Shown: positions 46,230 to 55,811, counted from the stretch's first letter. The stretch is DNA of 64,000 nucleotides from Gemmataceae bacterium (GCA_025055795.1 JANWVV010000017.1:1-64000); one strand, 5' to 3'. Translations and numbers: made by a program. The notes: a model not told the origin generated them from the sequence alone.

Positions 46230-47546
46230 ATGAGTGCATTACACAAAGTACAGTGGTGTGTGGCGTGCGGATTGTCTCTAATCGGAGTAGTGTACGCAGC
46301 CGATTGGCCGGAATTTCGCGGTCCAAAGCGAGACGGTTATTGTCTGGAAACGGGCTTGCTGCCGAGCTGGCCGAAGGAGGGACCACCACTGGTGTGGAAG
46401 GTAGGGAACCGAGGGGCCGGCTGGGGCACCCCCTCCATTGCCGAGGGAAAGATCTTCGGTATCGGTCTGCGTAACGGCAAAGATGGCATCTGGGCCCTCA
46501 ATGAAGCCGACGGTCAGGAGCTGTGGTTTACCCCCTTTGCTGATCCTCCCGCAACGGGTCCGGCCTACAAGAATCAGACCAACGGACCGGCCAGTACACC
46601 TACAGTCGCCCGGGGCAAGGCGTATGTCGTCAGTGGGGATGGTACAGTGGTTTGTGTACGGACGAGCGATGGTCAGATTGTCTGGAAGAAAAATTACGTT
46701 CAGGATTACGGCGGCCGTGTGCCCGCGTGGGCGTATACGGAGTCGGTTCTGGTAGACGGCAACAAAGTTATCGGCACGCCCGGTGGTAGCCAGGCGACGA
46801 TGGTAGCTTGGGACGCCGATACCGGCAAGGAGTTGTGGCGTTGTCAGGCTGGAAACGTCAGCGGGGGCAATGGTTATTCCTCACCCGTCAAAGCAGTAGT
46901 AGCGGACGTGCCAATGTACGTGGTTCTCACCGGTAGTGCCGGTGGTCTGATCGGAGTCCATGCTGACACGGGCAAACTGCTATGGCAATACAAAGGGAAT
47001 GCCGCTGCTGGTGGGGTGGCTCAAATTCCCATGCCTGTTATATCGGGAGATAAAATTTGGGTCTCCTGTAGTTACAGCGGCGGCGCAGCTTTGTTGCAGC
47101 TAGTACCTAAAACGGACGGCGGCTTCTCTGTCAAGGAACTGAAAAGCTACCGGGCAGCCGAGTTGAACAACCACCATGGTGGCATGGTACTGGTAGATGG
47201 CTATTTGTACTTCGGACATGGACAGAATCAGGGGTATCCGGTGTGCGTCGAGTTTGCCACAGGCGAGATCAAATGGGGACCGGAAAAAAATAGCAAGGCC
47301 GTCGGCGGTGGTCAGGGGTCGGCCGCGGTCCTGTACGCTGATGGACGGCTGTACTTCCGCTATCAAAACGGCGTAATGGCCCTGCTCGAACCCTCACCCC
47401 AGGAACTGAAGGTGGTGTCCACCTTCCGGTTGCCACCACCAGACAATCCGAAGTATCCGCAGAGCTGGCCACACCCCGTCATCGCGAACGGCCACCTATA
47501 CATCCGCGATCAGAACATGCTGTACTGTTACAAGGTGAAGTCGTAA
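46230..47546 (+). CDS. Exported PQQ-like beta-propeller protein (copy 1)
   Basis: A 438-residue protein with a signal peptide (CVACGLSLIGVVYAADWPEF). The mature part begins DWPEFRGPKRDGYCLETGLL, the common opening of planctomycete PQQ-repeat (PF13360) proteins, and has repeated blades ending in W (VVCVRTSDGQIVWKKNY, GVHADTGKLLWQYKG). PQQ-binding residues are not evident, so a structural or binding role resembling BamB is more likely than dehydrogenase activity. GCAGGAGAAG precedes ATG 46230. The next gene is a clear paralogue. Confidence 0.85.
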   Translation: MSALHKVQWCVACGLSLIGVVYAADWPEFRGPKRDGYCLETGLLPSWPKEGPPLVWKVGNRGAGWGTPSIAEGKIFGIGLRNGKDGIWALNEADGQELWFTPFADPPATGPAYKNQTNGPASTPTVARGKAYVVSGDGTVVCVRTSDGQIVWKKNYVQDYGGRVPAWAYTESVLVDGNKVIGTPGGSQATMVAWDADTGKELWRCQAGNVSGGNGYSSPVKAVVADVPMYVVLTGSAGGLIGVHADTGKLLWQYKGNAAAGGVAQIPMPVISGDKIWVSCSYSGGAALLQLVPKTDGGFSVKELKSYRAAELNNHHGGMVLVDGYLYFGHGQNQGYPVCVEFATGEIKWGPEKNSKAVGGGQGSAAVLYADGRLYFRYQNGVMALLEPSPQELKVVSTFRLPPPDNPKYPQSWPHPVIANGHLYIRDQNMLYCYKVKS

Positions 47547-47690
47547 CAGGGATTCAACCGGGAAAAAGCAACGGAAGTGCCTGCCGGGCGAACCACGAAA
47601 ACGCGCCTACGGGCACTTTCTTGTTTTTCAAACGGATCAGGTGTGTGTTTTGTTCCGTTTCCGGTAGCTGCAAGCTTGGGGGGCGAAACC

Positions 47691-48959
47691 ATGGTGAGCG
47701 GGCGAACACTAGCAAGTGCAACCGTGGCTATGTTGCTGGCCGGCCTGACCGCCTGGGCTGCCGACTGGCCCCAATGGCGGGGCCCCGACCGGGACGGCGT
47801 ATCCCGGGAAACCGGTCTGCTCAAGCAATGGCCCAAGGAGGGACCGCCGTTGCTCTGGACCGTCACCGGTTGCGGTGATGGGTTTTCCTCGGTAGCAGTG
47901 GTCCAAGGTGTGATTTATGGCACCGGCAGCAATAAAGGACGCAATTATCTGTGGGCACGCCGGGAGCAGACAGGTGAATTGCTCTGGAGTCTCCCCTATT
48001 CGGATCATCCCGGAGAACCCAACAGCACACCAGTCATTGATCAGGGGAAGGCTTATGCTCTGACCCGTGACGGTGATCTGGCCTGTATAGACCTGCTTCA
48101 GAAAAAAGTGGCATGGCGGAAAAACTATGGTAAAGACTTCGCTGGGCGGATGATGTCGGGGTGGGGATACAGCGAAACTCCGTTGGTAGATGATGAAAAA
48201 CTGATCTGCACACCGGGAGCGGACCAGGCTGCTGTGGTGGCCCTGAATAAGGACACTGGCACGGTTATCTGGAAGTGCGCCGTGCCGCGGTGCGGCGGAG
48301 CGGGATATGCTTCACCAGTCAAGATGGTCGTAGAGGGGGTGCCGCTGTATGTGACGCATCTCGGCCCTAGCGGCGGCGTGGTGGGCGTTCACGCCCAAAG
48401 CGGACAACTGCTCTGGCAATACACACGGGTCAGTAACGGCACTGCGAACATCCCGACAGTGGTGGCGCGGGGACCATTTCTGTTTTGTTCCACCGGTTAC
48501 GATAGTGGGGCCGCTTTGCTCCGTTTGCAAGTGGAGGGCAAGGAACGGGTCCGCGTGCACGAAGTGAAACGCCATCCTGGTCGGGAATTGCAAAATCACC
48601 ACGGGGGGATGGTTCTGGTCGGAGATTATCTCTATCTGGGACATGGTCATAATAACGGCCTGCCCACCTGTGTCGACTTCCGCACCGGCGAAATCGTCTG
48701 GAAGGAAGGTCGCAATCCAGGAGGTGGCAGTGGCTCGGCTGCCGTGATCGCTGCGGAAGGGATGCTTTACTTCCGCTACCAGAATGGTGTCGTTGTGTTG
48801 ATACGTGCTAGTCCCGACGGTCTGGAAGTAGCAGGTTCATTCCGGCAAAATCCCCGCAGTGGCCGGGAATGCTGGGCCCATCCTGTTATTGCCAACGGTC
48901 GGCTCTACCTGCGTGACCAGGACTACCTGCTTTGCTACGATTTGCGTGCCCGCCGCTAG
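47691..48959 (+). CDS. Exported PQQ-like beta-propeller protein (copy 2)
   Basis: 422 residues from ATG 47691 (GGGGGGCG upstream); the track's GTG start adds 38 unlikely residues. Signal peptide TLASATVAMLLAGLTAWAADW, then DWPQWRGPDRDGVSRETGLL, which parallels the upstream gene word for word. Blades with GVHAQSGQLLWQYTR and ELQNHHGGMVLVGDYLYLGH match the copy 1 segments ELNNHHGGMVLVDGYLYFGH. The two genes are 144 bp apart, in tandem, and clearly arose by duplication. Confidence 0.85.
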   Translation: MVSGRTLASATVAMLLAGLTAWAADWPQWRGPDRDGVSRETGLLKQWPKEGPPLLWTVTGCGDGFSSVAVVQGVIYGTGSNKGRNYLWARREQTGELLWSLPYSDHPGEPNSTPVIDQGKAYALTRDGDLACIDLLQKKVAWRKNYGKDFAGRMMSGWGYSETPLVDDEKLICTPGADQAAVVALNKDTGTVIWKCAVPRCGGAGYASPVKMVVEGVPLYVTHLGPSGGVVGVHAQSGQLLWQYTRVSNGTANIPTVVARGPFLFCSTGYDSGAALLRLQVEGKERVRVHEVKRHPGRELQNHHGGMVLVGDYLYLGHGHNNGLPTCVDFRTGEIVWKEGRNPGGGSGSAAVIAAEGMLYFRYQNGVVVLIRASPDGLEVAGSFRQNPRSGRECWAHPVIANGRLYLRDQDYLLCYDLRARR

Positions 48960-49077
48960 CTGGTCAATCCGGTATCCAGCGGGACCGGATTTCCGGCAAG
49001 GGCAGTAATGTTCGCCGGGGCACGGGGAGGACAAGAAAACGACTTGTCTGTCTGGGGACATGAACACGTCAGCATCA

Positions 49078-49773
49078 TCAGGGTATATTCTTTGGGGCGT
49101 AGGAAACGTCATGGAGGGTACCCTGGCGTAATTCCGCCTGCCGAGGGAAGCGACGAGCGACCTCCCAGCTGTGCGTCACCACGATCAGAATGTTGTTTTC
49201 CTGGCAATGGAGTTCCCACAGCAGGTCGGCCACGGTAGCGGCGTTGTCGGCGTCCAGGTTGCCGGTGGGCTCGTCCGCAAGCACTAGCAACGGTTGCAAG
49301 ATGAGCGCCCGAGCCAAGGCCACCCGCTGACGTTCGCCGCCGGACAATTCGGCAGGTCGGTGTTCCAGGCGCTGAGCCAAGCCGACCCGTTCCAGCAGTA
49401 GACGGGCTCGCCGCTCGTTGTCAGCCGGAGCACGATCACTGACCAGAGTCGGCACCAGCACGTTTTCCAGAACGTTACACTGGGGCAGAAGATGATGGTC
49501 CTGGAACACGAAGCCGATGTGCCGGTTGCGAAAGGTGGCCAGTTCGCGATGGCTCAAGGCAAACGGATCGACTCCTTGAAGGGTCACTCGCCCCCGGGTG
49601 GGGGAATCCAGAGTGCCCAGAATGTGAAGCAAAGTACTTTTGCCTGAGCCGGAAGGCCCCATAATGGCCAAAGCATCGCCCGGCCGTAAAGTCAGGGAAA
49701 TCTCACGCAAGACCACCAACGGACCACTGCGGGTGGGATAATCCTTACCAAGACCGTCAACAACTAGTGTCAT
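49078..49773 (-). CDS. ABC transporter ATP-binding protein, LolD/MacB type
   Basis: A complete 231-residue ATPase with Walker A GPSGSGKST, Q-loop FVFQDHHLLPQCNVLEN, signature LSGGERQRVALARAL and Walker B LLVLADEPTGNLD. The spacing and FRNRHIGFVFQ resemble LolD (lipoprotein release) and MacB types. No permease gene is in the window. It is the last of four minus-strand genes beginning at 53005, so it may belong with the prenyltransferase-like protein, thioesterase and glycosyltransferase. Confidence 0.9.
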   Translation of the reverse strand: MTLVVDGLGKDYPTRSGPLVVLREISLTLRPGDALAIMGPSGSGKSTLLHILGTLDSPTRGRVTLQGVDPFALSHRELATFRNRHIGFVFQDHHLLPQCNVLENVLVPTLVSDRAPADNERRARLLLERVGLAQRLEHRPAELSGGERQRVALARALILQPLLVLADEPTGNLDADNAATVADLLWELHCQENNILIVVTHSWEVARRFPRQAELRQGTLHDVSYAPKNIP

Positions 49774-49915
49774 AGCGTGCGGTACTCCCGGTAGCTCCAG
49801 AGTGGCCGATAGACCTGCCGCTCTGGAGAGTAATTGTCATGCCGCCCGATCTTCTTGGTGGTTTGAGTCGTGCTTTGATCGCCTGTCGGAACGTACTACT
49901 TCAATAGCTACAGGT

Positions 49916-50899
49916 TCATTTGCCAACATCCGGGAAGCGGTAGGGAATCGACGATTGAGGCAGATGCACGGCTGTCAGGGCCAGGACGCCCAGGCCATAG
50001 AAGGTGTATTCGACGTCGGGCTGATTGTCCCAGCAGCCGGCCAAGAAGCCTCCAGCTGGTAAGGCACACGACCAGGCGTAGTGGCCCAGTCGGTCCCAGG
50101 CGAGACGCTCGGCCCAGCCCAATCGTGTCAAGGTCCAGGCTGCTGTGAAGGTGGACAGCAGGTCGGCCAGAGGGATACGGTCGTGGGCCCGCCATCCGCC
50201 TTCTTCGGGGGCGTACATTCGTAAAAGGAACTGACCGGCGGAATTCATGGTGGCGCTATCCAAGGCGTCATAAAGCTGCAGTATGGCCAGGGCTGCCGCA
50301 GTGGGGTTGGTACTGCTGCGTTTCTGGGCGGCGACGTCGACAAAGCCACCATCCGTACCCCGTCGTGCGTGCACGAACTTTATGAGTCGTTCGGCCTCCG
50401 GCAAGTGAATGTCCAGCAGTTGGGCCGTCAGGCTGACCAGGAAGGAAACGTAGGTGCTCCCGTGGGTGGCTCCGGGCAAGCGGCCATAACCACCATCGGG
50501 GGTACGGAACCGCTCCAGCAGGGTGGCCAGGCGGCTTTGCCAATCAGGGGGGGCATCAGCCCACAGATCACACCCGCACCACTGTAGTAGTGCTGCACTG
50601 CTCAGCCAGGCAAAAAAGTCGATCAGTTGGGCGGTCCCGGCCAGTCGGGAACGCAAATATGCAGCGGCATGCTGGGCCACATTGGTGTCCCATGCCTGGA
50701 GCACAGCCAAAGCTCGCAGTCCAAAACTGGTGTAGTACAGGTCGGAGTTTTCGGATCGGCCGCGGAAGCCCCCGTCGGGCTGCTGTTGAGCCAGCAGGAA
50801 GCGGCGATGTGGTTCCAATAGCTCCCTCGGCCAACGCTCCAGGCCTTCTACTAAGGCCACGGTTAACGCCGTCAGGTAGGGAAGGGATTCCTGGACCAC
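49916..50899 (-). CDS. Prenyltransferase/squalene-cyclase-repeat (alpha/alpha-barrel) protein
   Basis: A 327-residue protein with repeated motifs QQPDGGFRGR, TPDGGYGRL, GTDGGFVDV, EEGGWRAHD and YTFYGLGVLAL, as in the beta subunit of protein prenyltransferases and terpene cyclases. It starts with GTG 50899, supported by CGGAG 7 nt upstream. A zinc-binding Asp/Cys/His set is partly suggested by GGFLAGCWDNQPDVEYTFYG, which matches the beta-subunit zinc region (D..C..., D-x-YHT). No partner alpha subunit is seen. Substrate and activity unknown. Confidence 0.75.
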   Translation of the reverse strand: MVQESLPYLTALTVALVEGLERWPRELLEPHRRFLLAQQQPDGGFRGRSENSDLYYTSFGLRALAVLQAWDTNVAQHAAAYLRSRLAGTAQLIDFFAWLSSAALLQWCGCDLWADAPPDWQSRLATLLERFRTPDGGYGRLPGATHGSTYVSFLVSLTAQLLDIHLPEAERLIKFVHARRGTDGGFVDVAAQKRSSTNPTAAALAILQLYDALDSATMNSAGQFLLRMYAPEEGGWRAHDRIPLADLLSTFTAAWTLTRLGWAERLAWDRLGHYAWSCALPAGGFLAGCWDNQPDVEYTFYGLGVLALTAVHLPQSSIPYRFPDVGK

Positions 50900-51077
50900 G
50901 AGTTGCTCCGGAACAAAAATTTCTGCCGGTTACCTGTCTCTGTTGTCGGTTCCTGGCATCCGCTGAACATGAGCAGTGGTTCGAGCGATGGTGCTGCTGC
51001 TGAGGGATGGTTGGATCGCCTGATGCAAGAACCTTGACGAATGAATAGAAGCCACGGCGGGGGACACCATTGGCCCA

Positions 51078-51536
51078 TCAAGGGACGTCGGGCAGCGGGG
51101 GAATCTGTTCGGACACAACTTCACTACCGTTAAGCCGCTGGCGGATCTCGGCGGGGATCTCTACAGCTTCCAGTCGATCTGGCCCCATCGCCCGGCAGAA
51201 TACGGCTGTAATGCGGCCTACAGCAATCGTCTGACCCTGCTCATTGCTGAAGTCGAAACGATAACGTACGGACTTCTGGCCGACGTTTTCTACGGTCACC
51301 GTAATCGTGAGCAGGTCCTCGAAGCGAGCCGGTTTGAGATACTCGCAGGCCACGGCCACACGGGGGAACCCCCAGCGGCCGCCAGCGTCACGCCAACTGA
51401 CGGTCAGCCCTAGTGACCGCAAAAACTCCGTCTCCGCTGATTCCATGTAGCGGAAAAAATTGGCAAAATGCATGATACCGGCCATATCGGTATCACCGAA
51501 CTCGACGCGTCGCTGCGTGGTATAAGTGCGACTCAT
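51078..51536 (-). CDS. Acyl-CoA thioesterase, 4HBT hot-dog fold
   Basis: The start at ATG 51536 (MSRTYTTQRRVEFGDTDMAG) gives 152 residues, the usual 4HBT length; the track adds 64 residues that look non-coding. The catalytic-site pattern RVEFGDTDMAGIMHFANFFRYMESAE is the YbgC/FcbC type. A ribosome site is not obvious, so the start rests on family alignment. It hydrolyses acyl-CoA or aryl-CoA; specificity unknown. It lies 161 bp after the glycosyltransferase gene in one operon. Confidence 0.85.
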   Translation of the reverse strand: MSRTYTTQRRVEFGDTDMAGIMHFANFFRYMESAETEFLRSLGLTVSWRDAGGRWGFPRVAVACEYLKPARFEDLLTITVTVENVGQKSVRYRFDFSNEQGQTIAVGRITAVFCRAMGPDRLEAVEIPAEIRQRLNGSEVVSEQIPPLPDVP

Positions 51537-51697
51537 AACGTTATCGAACTCTTCTGCCCAAGCATCCCCTCTGTGTAGGCGCCACTTGGCCATGCGGAAC
51601 GGTTTATTCGGTGTCATGCAAACCACAGTCGTGGCGGCTGACGGAGGGGTAATTCGTCCATCCTTGCTGGTGTCTGTGGTCAAGGCTACTTCTGGCC

Positions 51698-53005
51698 TTA
51701 TGCTGGCAGTGTAGAGGTACAGCAACAATCTTCCAGCACCTTCAGGGTCTGCTGGGCCATGCGTTCGGCATGGAAGTAGCGTTGTACGGCGGCGGCACCG
51801 GCCTGGGCCAGCCGTTCCCGCTGGTCGGGATCCAGAAGTAGTTGGGCGATGGTTTGTGCCAAGGCGGCGGACTGCCCGGGCGGTACCAGAACGCCTCCAC
51901 CGCTGAGCTCGATCAGCTCCGGAAAGGCACCATGGGCCGGTTGCACAGCCGGTACACCATTGGCCCAGGCCTCCAGCAAGTACAGTCCTTTCGGCTCGCG
52001 ATAGACCGTGGGAACGCAGAACAGATCCAACGACTGGAGAAAATGCAACTTGTCGGCATGGTTGGGGCAGTCGACGTGCTCGATATCGGCGGCCAGACCT
52101 GCCTGCAGCAGCCGCTGCCAGTGGTGCTGGAAGTAATCGCGGTCACCGGCACCGAGATACCCACCGACTTTCAAACGGACGCGTGGGAGGTCTGTCCGCT
52201 GGCGGAGAAGCAGATAGGCGTCGACCAGTTGATGCCATCCTTTGTCCGGACAAATACGGGCAAAATAGCCAATGGTATAGGGTGGCTCCCGTCGTACAGG
52301 CCGGGGTCCGCTACAGCCCTGCAAGTTGATTCCTGGATGGACCACATGGATATTGGAACGTTCCAGCCCGAGATACTCTGCCATGTAGTCGGCATAGTAG
52401 CGGCTGGTAGCAATGAAGGCCGATGCCTCGGCGCAGTTGGCCCGGATCAGGTCCAGACAAACGGTCCGATGTTCCGGCAGCAAAGCATCCAGAAAAATGT
52501 CGTCCCCCTGGAGGGTCACGACGAGGGGAACCTGCAGCCAGCGGCGAATCGCAGGCAACAAGCCCGAGAGCAAGGCGTTGCTGAGCACGACGACATCGGG
52601 TCGCCATTCCACAGCCAACCACTGGGCCAGTTCATTCATCTCCTTGGCTTGGTTTCCTGCAGGACCGCGGAGCATCGAGATGGTCAGTTCGCCCAGCTCA
52701 CGGTACGGGGTACGGCTAGCGAAATGTGACACAGCTCGGAGCAGCCAGCGGCTGCTCAGCATGCGATCCAGCCAGCGGGGCGTACGACGAAACACCGCAT
52801 ACTTCTGCTCCAGATAGACGTTGATGCCGCCCAGAAAAATGCGGGGCAGGCTGACGTCTTGTTCATCGGTCCGCAGCGGTGTATAGGTCGGAATGAGCAC
52901 AGCGTCCTGGCCGGCACGTTGCAGGGCCGCTACCAGGGTGTTGTCCTTCAGGCAGCTGCCGCAAAACATCCCCGCTGCCCCGGCAGTGACGTAGGCAATC
53001 CGCAT
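51698..53005 (-). CDS. GT4-family glycosyltransferase
   Basis: A 435-residue GT-B enzyme. MRIAYVTAGAAGMFCGSCLKDNTLV is the glycine-rich N-terminal loop, TIGYFARICPDKGWHQLVDA begins the nucleotide-binding domain, and EPKGLYLLEAWANGVPAVQPAHGAFPELIE holds the E-x7-E site. A Cys pair near the N-terminus (CGSC) and a Cys-rich end (DCCCTS) are noteworthy. Likely UDP- or GDP-sugar donor; acceptor unknown. It is first in the minus-strand operon with the thioesterase, prenyltransferase-like and ABC genes. Confidence 0.85.
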   Translation of the reverse strand: MRIAYVTAGAAGMFCGSCLKDNTLVAALQRAGQDAVLIPTYTPLRTDEQDVSLPRIFLGGINVYLEQKYAVFRRTPRWLDRMLSSRWLLRAVSHFASRTPYRELGELTISMLRGPAGNQAKEMNELAQWLAVEWRPDVVVLSNALLSGLLPAIRRWLQVPLVVTLQGDDIFLDALLPEHRTVCLDLIRANCAEASAFIATSRYYADYMAEYLGLERSNIHVVHPGINLQGCSGPRPVRREPPYTIGYFARICPDKGWHQLVDAYLLLRQRTDLPRVRLKVGGYLGAGDRDYFQHHWQRLLQAGLAADIEHVDCPNHADKLHFLQSLDLFCVPTVYREPKGLYLLEAWANGVPAVQPAHGAFPELIELSGGGVLVPPGQSAALAQTIAQLLLDPDQRERLAQAGAAAVQRYFHAERMAQQTLKVLEDCCCTSTLPA

Positions 53006-53199
53006 GGTCGCCCGTCCTTTCTACCGCGGTCGTTGTATCACACTCCATTACAAGTGATGAGCTTATCCCTGCACTGCCCTGTTGTCCCGATCTTTTCTTT
53101 ATTCGTAGTACCGGTACAAGTATGCGAAACAATCGACCCTGTTCTGCAGGCTGCCAATGCCTCCGTATCGGTTCAGAATGAGGAATCTTGCAAGTTTGC

Positions 53200-54210
53200 C
53201 TAATATTGCAGCACCAGACGGGGCGGGGGTAAGGTACCGCGCTGCTGCAGCAGTGTGTCTACCACCAAGCTCAGCAAGGCCAGCAAGACCGCAAGCACAC
53301 CGAGCCGTTGCCAGAGCGTGTATTCCAGGTTGTAACGACGGAGTTCCTGTTCCATGCGATAGTGCACAATGGCTTGTTTGTCGGAGTTATCACCGGCCTC
53401 GCGCATCTCATCAGCAAACTGCTGCACAATTGCGGCGTGAACCGCCCGTTCCATTCCCAAGCCGTAAAGTGTCTGGCTGACCAGCAAAAATGCGGTGATA
53501 GTAACCAGAGCCAGGAGAATCCAGCGGCGATACGGCCAGAAACGAGCCAACGGCGGTACCTGATGCCAATCCACAACTTTCAGACTGCGATCCGCCCAAG
53601 CCAGCAGAGTGGCCAATACCAGAGTCGTCAAGGCTGGTAACAACAACCCCCAATCGCTGTGCAGGTGATCGAGCCAACGCAGATTCCAACGAGTGGCCTC
53701 AGCCAGGGAATAGTTGGTCGAGACAGTGCCAACCAGCGCGCTCCATGGCGTCTGCCGATACACAGCCGCTCCACCAACGAACATCCCCACCCAGGGGAAG
53801 AAAGTACACAATAAGGCCAAGGTGAGTAACACAGCGGGTGCCCATGCCACTACGGTGGGTGACAACGTGATGCTGATCGCATGGGCGTAGCCACCTTCTG
53901 GCAAAGGAGGCGATGGCAGACGGGTTCCGCTAGCCGATGCGGAATCGGTGCGGTTGACACCCGAAGAAAAGGAAGCGGCCCCCGCTGGTGGTGCTACTAA
54001 CGGTGGTGCAATGGCCGCCGCTGAAGCCGGCCGGCTAGTTACATCCGTCGACTTCGACCCAGCACTCGATCCCGAGCTACTCCCTAGCACTTCCGGTTCG
54101 TAACGCGTTGGAGCAGCAAACTCATGCCGACACAACGGGCACCGGACCTTACCATCCGTAACCTCTGTCATCTCCACCAAACTATGACAACTCGGACACA
54201 TCAGGAGCAT
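53200..54210 (-). CDS. Zinc-ribbon membrane protein of unknown function
   Basis: 336 residues. The N-terminus has a zinc ribbon (CPSCHSLVEM ... CPLCRHEF), followed by a Ser/Ala/Pro linker (about 35-105). Then come helices AWAPAVLLTLALLCTFFPWVG, LLLPALTTLVLATLLAWA, WILLALVTITAFLLVSQTLYGLG and LGVLAVLLALLSLVVDTLLQ. GAGG lies upstream of the ATG. This layout (zinc ribbon then a few helices) is widespread in planctomycetes without a known role. A single-gene transcript. Confidence 0.7.
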   Translation of the reverse strand: MLLMCPSCHSLVEMTEVTDGKVRCPLCRHEFAAPTRYEPEVLGSSSGSSAGSKSTDVTSRPASAAAIAPPLVAPPAGAASFSSGVNRTDSASASGTRLPSPPLPEGGYAHAISITLSPTVVAWAPAVLLTLALLCTFFPWVGMFVGGAAVYRQTPWSALVGTVSTNYSLAEATRWNLRWLDHLHSDWGLLLPALTTLVLATLLAWADRSLKVVDWHQVPPLARFWPYRRWILLALVTITAFLLVSQTLYGLGMERAVHAAIVQQFADEMREAGDNSDKQAIVHYRMEQELRRYNLEYTLWQRLGVLAVLLALLSLVVDTLLQQRGTLPPPRLVLQY

Positions 54211-54800
54211 GATTACCTCGTCCTCCAGATTCGGTACGGCTCAAACCCACAACGGACTCCTTACGACATCGACATACTTCACTCCCCCAACCTGTCCACT
54301 ACCCTTCAGGATCTTATTGCTTTTCAGCCATCGTCCCTTTCCGCGTTGTAAATGTGTACTAGAGTTTACTGTGTACATAAATTTTACAGAACCGTTTCCC
54401 TTTCCACAAGCCCAGTCTCCTTTGCCGCGTGTGCACCAGTTCACTAAATACTTCCGGCTTCGAATTGCGGTTTGCCATCGCTTTTTTAGGAAAAACGTGC
54501 GGGGATTCTTTACGTCCACGCAACAGCGAGCCCGCCCATCAAACTATTTTGGGGATGTATCATCTCCCGATATCCAAAATCCGAGGCCTTGCTTGAAGAA
54601 AGGCACGGCATCGACTACTCATACTCGCGGGAAAACATAGCCCGTCCACGAGATGATCAACCTCTGCGAACACTGGCTAGCAGATTTCGAGATGGAAAGA
54701 ACTGATTGGAAGCCTCGCGACACAACCATCAACTGAGTAATGTTTTGCCAGGTTACTGGTTGTCCGTCCACCGGCTGGGACAAACGTGTGACGCTTTTTG
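54211..54800. other. Intergenic region
   Basis: These 590 bp lie between the zinc-ribbon membrane protein and the sigma-factor gene, both on the minus strand. The track ORFs here (54209, 54241, 54706) are mutually overlapping, with no ribosome sites or family signals, so I see no gene. The membrane-protein promoter should lie at the left side. Confidence 0.35.
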
Positions 54801-55415
54801 CTACTGCGGCTGCGACTGGTCGGTGCTGATCATCCGACGCAGGCGTTCACAGGCCGACACCCAACGTCGGCGGACCGTTCGCACACTGACATTAAACAGT
54901 TCGGCGATCTCCTGTTGTTTCCAGCCATGATAGAAGATCAGGCCAACCACTTCGCGTTCTTCCAGAGGGAGGTTGTCGACTGCTTCATGGAAGCGGACCC
55001 ATAGATCGAAATCTTCCAGACAGCGGTACAACGAGTCGGGGGACACCGGCTCGGGCAGCATTGCGCGGTGTGTGAGGGAACTGGACGAGATTGCTGTGAT
55101 CCGCCGTCGGGCCTGACGAGCTAAATCAATCATTTCGCGCCGCATGTGGACGGCGGCCAGGTTGAAAAAGTCCCGGGTAGTTGCTGGCCGGATGGTTTGC
55201 AAGGTCCGGACAAATCGTACGACGCTGTTTTGCAATAAGTCATCACTGTCAATCAGGGGACGAATGTTGGGGAAACTCCGCAGCATACGTGAGGCCAGTT
55301 GTTCCAACCGGCGGAACACCCGTCGCAGTAATTCATTGAGTGCAGCTTGTTCTCCCGCACGCCACCGGCAGAGGTAATCCTGCAGTACGGCTGTCGAAAA
55401 CTCGGTCTCCTCCAT
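54801..55415 (-). CDS. ECF-type sigma-70 family factor
   Basis: 204 residues from ATG 55415, preceded by GGAGGGGGG; the track includes 51 unlikely codons before it. Sigma region 2 is visible (IDSDDLLQNSVVRFVRTLQ, DFFNLAAVHMRREMIDLARQ) and region 4 as LPLEEREVVGLIFYHGWKQQEIAELFNVSVRTVRRR with a helix-turn-helix. The style matches planctomycete ECF sigmas that often pair with Ser/Thr kinases; none is adjacent here. No anti-sigma gene is recognised. Confidence 0.88.
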   Translation of the reverse strand: MEETEFSTAVLQDYLCRWRAGEQAALNELLRRVFRRLEQLASRMLRSFPNIRPLIDSDDLLQNSVVRFVRTLQTIRPATTRDFFNLAAVHMRREMIDLARQARRRITAISSSSLTHRAMLPEPVSPDSLYRCLEDFDLWVRFHEAVDNLPLEEREVVGLIFYHGWKQQEIAELFNVSVRTVRRRWVSACERLRRMISTDQSQPQ

Positions 55416-55811
55416 TAGTCCCCCCTCCGCACAGCCTCGGGACACCACGGCCGACCAGTCTTCGTCACGTTCCCATGCTAGTCCATTTTCTATGAATCGC
55501 AAGACAAAAATCAAACAGGACATTATTTTAAGAAATTCATACACATGTTTATCTACGATATAAGACAATCAAAGCTGTAAAATTATCACTCGACTTAGAC
55601 GGGAAAGGAGTCTTCCGTGGTTGTGGCGGGCAGAGCTTGTTCCCCTTCTCTTCGTACGAAGGCAACTTGTAGGAACAACGATGCGATTGATTGAATGCGC
55701 TGACAAGTGGGAAAAGTAAAAGTGGCGTCGGGAAGTGTTTTGCCCCCTCTGTCTCAGCATCAATCTCGCTTAGGGAAAGATCACGACGGAGTTATCTCGT
55801 GTAGGTGATAA
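55416..55811. other. Intergenic region upstream of the sigma factor gene
   Basis: In these 396 bp I see no gene. The part 55490-55590 is A/T-rich and probably holds the sigma-factor promoter. nnrD ends at its right side. Confidence 0.35.

Noticed and set aside
51842-52729. 295-aa plus-strand ORF
   Set aside because: Antisense to the GT4 glycosyltransferase, whose motifs are clear.
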